Source: Spirochaetia bacterium
Lineage (GTDB): Bacteria > Spirochaetota > Spirochaetia > Treponematales > Breznakiellaceae
Reading direction: 5' to 3'
Assembly (NCBI GenBank): GCA_025997675.1
Contig: BNUX01000026.1
Coordinates: 1 to 34,242, forward strand
Length of the DNA: 34,242 bases
In this document: positions 30,025 through 34,242 of the stretch, in pieces
Numbering within the stretch: the first letter of the stretch is position 1
Layout: every line of letters begins with the position of its first letter
Notes under the pieces: model-generated
Told to the model about the DNA's origin: nothing
The model's database searches: none
Seen by the model: only the letters and a program-made list of their open reading frames with translations
Made by a program: the position numbers and the translations under genes

Positions 30025-30593
30025 TAGAACAAATACGGGAACTGGCTGCAAAACTGCGTAATACATTTGTGTCCGGCGAATTTCAAAAACGCTATACGGA
30101 TGGCGACAAGAAAGACCAGATACAGGTCAAGACCCACAATAACAGGGTGGTTGAAAAAAAAGAAGCCTTTCCTTACGGTTTTTATGCCAAGGCAAAAAAC
30201 GGCAGGGCTTTTGTATTTTGTCAGGGTGGGAACCTGGACGGCTTTGAGATTTTCCCGGTACAGCCGGGCGATAATGTAAAGCCCCCGGAACTGGAAGAAG
30301 GGGATGCCGCCATCTATACCGGAGAAGGCGGCTGGATAGTGCTGCGGGAAGCCGGGGGGATAGAGATTAACGCGAAAGCATCCGGCAATGTAACTGCCAT
30401 TGCTGAGAATGGAAAATTCTATTTTGGGAACGGCAGCAAAAACATTTGTGAATTATTTGTTGGCCTCATTGATGAGATCAAAGCTATCGTTACTTCCGGC
30501 GGCCCGCCATCGCATACAATCAATCCGGCTACGCAGCAGAAACTTGAGGCGTATAAAGATCAAATTAAGAGTCTGTTTATGGAGAACGTATAA
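30021..30593 (+). CDS. Baseplate spike protein (Mu gp45-like)
   Basis: The 190-aa protein matches Mu gp45, the membrane-piercing spike: KKDQIQVKTHNNRVVEKKEA, FPYGFYAKAKNGRAFVFCQG, LDGFEIFPVQPGDN, then LEEGDAAIYTGEGGWIVLRE and GIEINAKASGNVTAIAENGK. The last part forms an OB-domain/beta-helix-like region. The start is an unusual TTG at 30021 with GGGAGG upstream, and it overlaps the hub gene by four bases. The C-terminal ~60 residues are helical. Confidence 0.9.
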   Translation: MIEQIRELAAKLRNTFVSGEFQKRYTDGDKKDQIQVKTHNNRVVEKKEAFPYGFYAKAKNGRAFVFCQGGNLDGFEIFPVQPGDNVKPPELEEGDAAIYTGEGGWIVLREAGGIEINAKASGNVTAIAENGKFYFGNGSKNICELFVGLIDEIKAIVTSGGPPSHTINPATQQKLEAYKDQIKSLFMENV

Positions 30594-30823
30594 TGGCATT
30601 GGTAGAAGCAACGTTAAAATCAAATCTGGAAAATCTCTTTAATGCTATGAATGAAAATCAACTGAGCGAAGCGGATTACGCAGCCAAGCTCGCCAAGATC
30701 ATTAATGACCATATTAGAACCGCCGTAGTTACGGTGAAAGCCGGTATTCCGGTAACGACCGCCGGAACCGCAGTGAAACAGGAAGGATCGACCTCTGCTC
30801 CAGGGACAGGGAGCCTCTCATGA
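30593..30823 (+). CDS. Small baseplate-associated protein
   Basis: The 76-aa protein starts in a TAATG overlap after the spike gene. A helical part (SEADYAAKLAKIINDHIRTA) is followed by a conserved strand-turn (VTVKAGIPVTTAGTAVKQEG, STSAPGTGSLS). This C-terminal pattern is common in the small proteins that precede gp46-like genes in many phages. The function is unknown; a role in baseplate or spike assembly is likely from context. Confidence 0.75.
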   Translation: MALVEATLKSNLENLFNAMNENQLSEADYAAKLAKIINDHIRTAVVTVKAGIPVTTAGTAVKQEGSTSAPGTGSLS

Positions 30824-31146
30824 GCATACGGATCGAGCAGTGGGCTTCTATCAGCGAACTTGTCCGCATGAGCATCGGTACTAATAAAGGAACATGGTTT
30901 GCCAATCCCGCCTTCGGCAGCGATCTCTGGCTCTTAAAAAAAGAAGGAAAGGTTGACGGCCAGACGGCGGGAAATCTTGAGCGGATAGTACGGGAATCTC
31001 TGCAATGGCTTGTTGATGATGGTTTAGCCGCTACGGTTAGCTGCGCGGCTGAACGGAACGGAAAAAGCCGGATAGATTACCGGGTAACGGTAACGCAGCC
31101 CGATGGATCATCTGTGGAATTGAAGGAGGCGTGGAGTGTCATTTAA
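30820..31146 (+). CDS. Baseplate protein (Mu gp46-like)
   Basis: The 108-aa protein fits the gp46/gpW-like baseplate wedge family: ISELVRMSIGTNKGTWFANP, AFGSDLWLLKKEGKVDGQTA, then LERIVRESLQWLVDDGLAAT and DYRVTVTQPDGSSVELKEAW. It links hub and wedge. It overlaps the preceding gene by four bases and the J-like gene by 11 bases. Confidence 0.88.
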   Translation: MSIRIEQWASISELVRMSIGTNKGTWFANPAFGSDLWLLKKEGKVDGQTAGNLERIVRESLQWLVDDGLAATVSCAAERNGKSRIDYRVTVTQPDGSSVELKEAWSVI

Positions 31147-32206
31147 CCGTGATTCCCTAGCGGCTCTTCTTGACCGCATCTACGCGAATTATACCAGCCT
31201 CTTCCGGCCCCTTGATAAAACGCCCCGACAAAATCTTCTTAAAGTTTTCGCTTCGGTAGATGCGGGAATATATCACCAGCTTTTGGGCGATCTGGATTTT
31301 TTGGCAAAACAGATATTTCCCGATACCGCCGAGGGGGAATATTTGCGGGAACACTGGTCAAGTAAAACTACGCCGCTTTACGCCATTGCCGCAGCCGGTG
31401 AAGTAACGATGAGCGGAATATCCAATAAGTCTATTCCTTCCGGCGTGGTATTCGCGGCGGCTTCCGGGGAACATTACTATCTGGAAAAATCAGGAAAGCT
31501 GGACGAAAATGGTCAGGCCCTCATTATGGTAAAAGCGGAAAATCCCGGCCAACAGGGCAATCTTGCCCCTGGGGAAAAGCTCTCCATCATCTCGGCTATC
31601 CCGGTTGGTATAGATTCAGAAGCCGTGGTACGCGGCAACGGTATTTCAGGCGGCGCTGATGCGGAATCCGATGAAGAGTATTTGGTCCGGGTACTGGCCG
31701 CCATGCGTAACCCTTCCCGGTACGGCAAAAAAGACGATTTTGCTTTATGGGCCAGGGACGCGAGCGCCGAAGTTAGCGCTGCCTGGGAATTCAAAAACTT
31801 CGGCGTGTTCGGCGCGATATTGATACAGGTAATAAAAGGCAATCAAATTGATGGCATTCAGCCGGTAGACAATCTGACGGAAGTGATAAATTATATTAGC
31901 GAAAATGCGCCGCCTGTTTCATTTGAAGTACGAACCCCGGAGATCATATCTATCAATCCTTCAGCTTCCCTGTTGATTCAGGAAGATTCCCAGGCATACC
32001 GTGAACTAGCTGAAAACCGCATGAAAGCTTATATGCAGTTGGTAGCCAAGCCAGGCACACAGATAACAGCGGGAGCGCTGCGCCTTGCTGTTATTGACGG
32101 TGTAACAATTACCGGAGCTACGGTCAGGATCGGAGGCAGTACGGCTGGAATCGCCACAACTACAATTTTACAATATCCGTATATAGGGGAAGTAATATGG
32201 GAATGA
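31136..32206 (+). CDS. Baseplate J-like protein (Mu gp47-like)
   Basis: The 356-aa protein matches the baseplate J family: LLGDLDFLAKQIFPDTAEGE, YLREHWSSKTTPLYAIAAAG, GISGGADAESDEEYLVRVLA, then MRNPSRYGKKDDFALWARDA and ILIQVIKGN, with a C-terminal region AENRMKAYMQLVAKPGTQIT. It forms the wedge ring around the hub. The GTG start at 31136 has GGAGG upstream and is coupled by overlap to gp46. Confidence 0.93.
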   Translation: MSFNRDSLAALLDRIYANYTSLFRPLDKTPRQNLLKVFASVDAGIYHQLLGDLDFLAKQIFPDTAEGEYLREHWSSKTTPLYAIAAAGEVTMSGISNKSIPSGVVFAAASGEHYYLEKSGKLDENGQALIMVKAENPGQQGNLAPGEKLSIISAIPVGIDSEAVVRGNGISGGADAESDEEYLVRVLAAMRNPSRYGKKDDFALWARDASAEVSAAWEFKNFGVFGAILIQVIKGNQIDGIQPVDNLTEVINYISENAPPVSFEVRTPEIISINPSASLLIQEDSQAYRELAENRMKAYMQLVAKPGTQITAGALRLAVIDGVTITGATVRIGGSTAGIATTTILQYPYIGEVIWE

Positions 32207-32916
32207 CAGTAGCGCCGAGGGCACGGTATGAAAACGCCATAAAAACACTTTTCCCCCAGGGTGATTATTGGGATAAACAGTTTACCGATCCCGAAAGCGA
32301 TGTTTCGCTTTTTGCCAAAGCGAAACTTGACGAACTGATCCGGTTTCGTGGACGCATGAGCGGCCTGCAAGATGAGAGCCGAATAGAAACCACCGATGAG
32401 ATGATCGCAGATTGGGAACGGGTCCTGCTGGATAAATTAAACTATGACAAGTCCCTGACGGAACGGCGGCTGCTTCTCAAATCAAAAGAGAATAACAAGC
32501 TCAACCGTGCCGAACTGCAAAAAATAGCGTCTATGTTTGGCTTTACTATTGCCAGTATAATCTTTCCTTATCGTCCGGCGTTTTTCGGCTGGAGTAGATT
32601 TAATGAACCGGTATATAATCCTGTTGTTTTTTCGGTGTTATTGTTTACCGTATCAAAGGAAAATCTATTTTCGTTTTGTTGGGAAATACTAAAGTCGAAT
32701 GTTCCGCTCAAGGGTATCGGCAGAATGCGTTTCGGTATAGACCGGATGGTTTATTTTCCACCGCGCTCAAACGGAAATTATGATAAGTATGAAAGTCTTG
32801 TGTCAAATTACATAATAAAGGCAAAAAACCTTTTTACTGAATTTGAAACGGCTTTACAAAAAATATTACTTGCAAATCACATACCGTTGTTTTGGTATGC
32901 GGAAGGAGGCGAATGA
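32197..32916 (+). CDS. Baseplate protein (Mu gp48-like, DUF2313)
   Basis: The 239-aa protein is of the DUF2313/YmfQ type: YENAIKTLFPQGDYWDKQFT, LFAKAKLDELIRFRGRMSG, then ADWERVLLDKLNYDKSLTER and RAELQKIASMFGFTIASIIF. The C-terminal half is aromatic and less conserved (KSNVPLKGIGRMRFGIDRM). It lies at the tail tip between the J-like protein and the fibre in Mu-like phages. Position after gp47 and before the fibre is standard. Confidence 0.85.
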   Translation: MGMTVAPRARYENAIKTLFPQGDYWDKQFTDPESDVSLFAKAKLDELIRFRGRMSGLQDESRIETTDEMIADWERVLLDKLNYDKSLTERRLLLKSKENNKLNRAELQKIASMFGFTIASIIFPYRPAFFGWSRFNEPVYNPVVFSVLLFTVSKENLFSFCWEILKSNVPLKGIGRMRFGIDRMVYFPPRSNGNYDKYESLVSNYIIKAKNLFTEFETALQKILLANHIPLFWYAEGGE

Positions 32917-33776
32917 TGGGCGGGATGTACCCCAATGACCAAATAATTTCTATGTTTGGTGAAAATATCCGGTGGCCCGGAATGGATGTAAACGGGAAGT
33001 TTACCAACGGAGACTTCGACGACCCAGAACAAAAGCCGTCGTTTATGCCGGCGGAAATTATCAACCTGATACTTGATAATTTGGAAGAGGCAATAAAAGC
33101 AGCAGGGAATACGCCGAACAACACGGAGATAACCCAACTGGCCGCGATATTGGCACTCAAAGCTCCGCTTGTCAGCCCCGTGTTCACGGGGGCTCCGAAG
33201 GTACCTAGCAAAGCAACCGCCGCCACCAGTGATGGTACGCTGATCGCGACTGAGGCGCAGGTCGCGCTTAAAGCCGACCTCGCCAGTTCCGCCCTCACCG
33301 GAGTTCCCACGGCCCCTACGGCGGCGGTGAAAACCAATACTGCCCAGCTTGCGACGTGCGAGTTTGCACAAAATGCCGGACACGGGATTGGTGAGATTGT
33401 CGTGCAGTACCCGCCTGTTAGCGGTATCCCCATAACGCCGCCTCTACCGGGAGACCTATACGGCGGCACGTGGAGTGAAGTGACCAGTTATTATGCGGGG
33501 CGGTTTTTCCGTGCAGCAGGAGGCAATGCAGCGGCATTTGGGACGGCACAGGAGGATAGGATTCGGAATATTACGGGAACCGTATCCGCAGGCGGGACAA
33601 ATAACCAGACGAGTTCCGGCGTCTTTACTAAATCCAATAGCTCGGCGGACCCACTTAACGGCGGGACTAGTTGGGCGTGCTGGATATTAGATTTCGACGC
33701 CTCCCGTGTCGTCTCCACCGGTGTTGAAAACAATCCCGTAAACTACGCAATCCGCTTGTGGCAACGCATAGCATAA
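32916..33776 (+). CDS. Tail fibre with collar-like C-terminus
   Basis: The 286-aa protein begins at ATG 32916 (AGGAGG, spacing 6); an ATG at 32913 is also possible, and a TTG at 32892 is not supported. The middle carries the fibre repeat type PLVSPVFTGAPKVPSKATAA and ASSALTGVPTAPTAAV. The C-terminal half is the receptor or tail-collar type (GLYGGTWSEV-like GDLYGGTWSEVTSYYAGRFF, then EDRIRNITGTVSAGG and NYAIRLWQRIA). It is the host-recognition protein in the Mu gpS position. It is shorter than Mu gpS and has a short N-terminal attachment region. Confidence 0.85.
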   Translation: MGGMYPNDQIISMFGENIRWPGMDVNGKFTNGDFDDPEQKPSFMPAEIINLILDNLEEAIKAAGNTPNNTEITQLAAILALKAPLVSPVFTGAPKVPSKATAATSDGTLIATEAQVALKADLASSALTGVPTAPTAAVKTNTAQLATCEFAQNAGHGIGEIVVQYPPVSGIPITPPLPGDLYGGTWSEVTSYYAGRFFRAAGGNAAAFGTAQEDRIRNITGTVSAGGTNNQTSSGVFTKSNSSADPLNGGTSWACWILDFDASRVVSTGVENNPVNYAIRLWQRIA

Positions 33777-33793
33777 ATTATAAGGAGTAACAA

Positions 33794-34242
33794 ATGGAAA
33801 CAGGAGTATTTATCACCTACGACGAAACCTCGCAGAAAATCACCGGGGTTATTAACGGACCTATAGACACCGATTTATTCGGTACCCCGTTTTACACCGA
33901 TGCTCGGATGTCCGTGCCAAAGGATGCTATCATCCAGGTCGGGGACAAACTATCCTTTTACATGGATTGGAAACGGAAATCAGACAAACAGCTGGTTGAC
34001 GAAAACCTTATCCAGCATCCCTCGGGGTATGTGTTTGAAGGCGAAGTGCTGCGAAAAATGAACCCGCAGGAACGGAAGATTGCCGGCATTGATCCCCTGG
34101 AACCCGGAACAAAAATTGTCGATGGGGAAATTGTTGAAATGACGACTGACGAACGGCACGCCGCAGGGCTCGTAACCGATGAGGAATACAACGAGCACAA
34201 AAAGGCAGCAAGCGAAGTGGAGTTAAACAACCGCCTTGCAGC
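33794..34242 (+). CDS. Tail fibre assembly-like protein, partial (window end)
   Basis: An ATG at 33794 follows AAGGAG and opens a frame that runs to the last base (149 complete codons, no stop). The start is METGVFITYDETSQKITGVI; later WKRKSDKQLVDENLIQHPSG and MNPQERKIAGIDPLEPGTKI, ending in a charged helix. Its position right after the fibre gene fits a fibre assembly or fibre-associated protein. Sequence recognition is weak. Confidence 0.6.
   Translation, partial: METGVFITYDETSQKITGVINGPIDTDLFGTPFYTDARMSVPKDAIIQVGDKLSFYMDWKRKSDKQLVDENLIQHPSGYVFEGEVLRKMNPQERKIAGIDPLEPGTKIVDGEIVEMTTDERHAAGLVTDEEYNEHKKAASEVELNNRLA

Noticed and set aside
1..34242. Search for tRNA, rRNA, CRISPR arrays and insertion sequences
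   Set aside because: No cloverleaf-like tRNA, no regularly spaced repeats with unique spacers, and no transposase besides the phage A gene were seen by eye.

Overview
The window is most of a Mu-like (transposable, contractile-tailed) bacteriophage genome, present as a prophage or phage contig. The evidence is a DDE transposase next to an AAA+ ATPase (MuA/MuB type), a Gam-like end protector, GemA, a Mor-family activator, and a nearly complete Mu-type head and tail set. A lysis cassette with an outer-membrane-type lipoprotein and a membrane-anchored coiled-coil partner points to a diderm (Gram-negative-type) host. Most phage genes look GC-balanced to moderately GC-rich by eye and have strong GGAGG-type ribosome sites. 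I cannot name the host from sequence alone; a termite-gut-type spirochete is a guess only.

Layout. (1) 1-6579, minus strand, read right to left: M15 endolysin, holin-like protein, two almost completely nested spanin-like genes, a small membrane/coiled-coil protein, a winged-helix gp26-like protein, the small and large terminase subunits, the DUF935 portal and the gp30/gpF minor head protein. The last gene is broken by an inversion between two perfect 100-bp inverted repeats, at the very edge of the window. (2) 6580-9000, plus strand: a small two-helix membrane protein and a tail-fibre gene whose C-terminal domain is in another frame, separated by similar hairpins. (3) 9039-11003, minus strand: two AT-richer genes of unknown function that share an upstream element (lysogenic-conversion or moron-like). 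(4) 11120-11951: a LexA/CI-type repressor, with the divergent early promoter and its operators. (5) 12053-19218, plus strand: early operon (Ner-like, Gam, HTH proteins, DUF3102, transposase A, ATPase B, RHH-like protein, HNH endonuclease, GemA, Mor). (6) 19255-34242, plus strand: protease with in-frame scaffold, major head protein, gp35-gp37-like head/tail joining proteins, sheath, tube, frameshifted tail chaperone, tape measure, gpN/gpP/gp45-gp48 baseplate genes, tail fibre and a truncated last ORF.

How it fits together. The repressor silences the early promoter. After derepression, A, B and Gam replicate the genome by transposition, and Mor then activates the morphogenetic genes. The two late blocks are complementary: no structural gene is duplicated, and together they make one virion. 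In classical Mu the lysis-terminase-portal-gpF block lies between Mor and the protease. Here it is on the opposite strand, on the far side of the repressor, and only 36 bp separate mor from the protease gene. Unusual points are this split late region, the inverted gpF gene, the nested spanin-like genes sharing one ribosome site, the 48-bp repeat array that encodes a long charged helix, and the two uncharacterised cargo genes.
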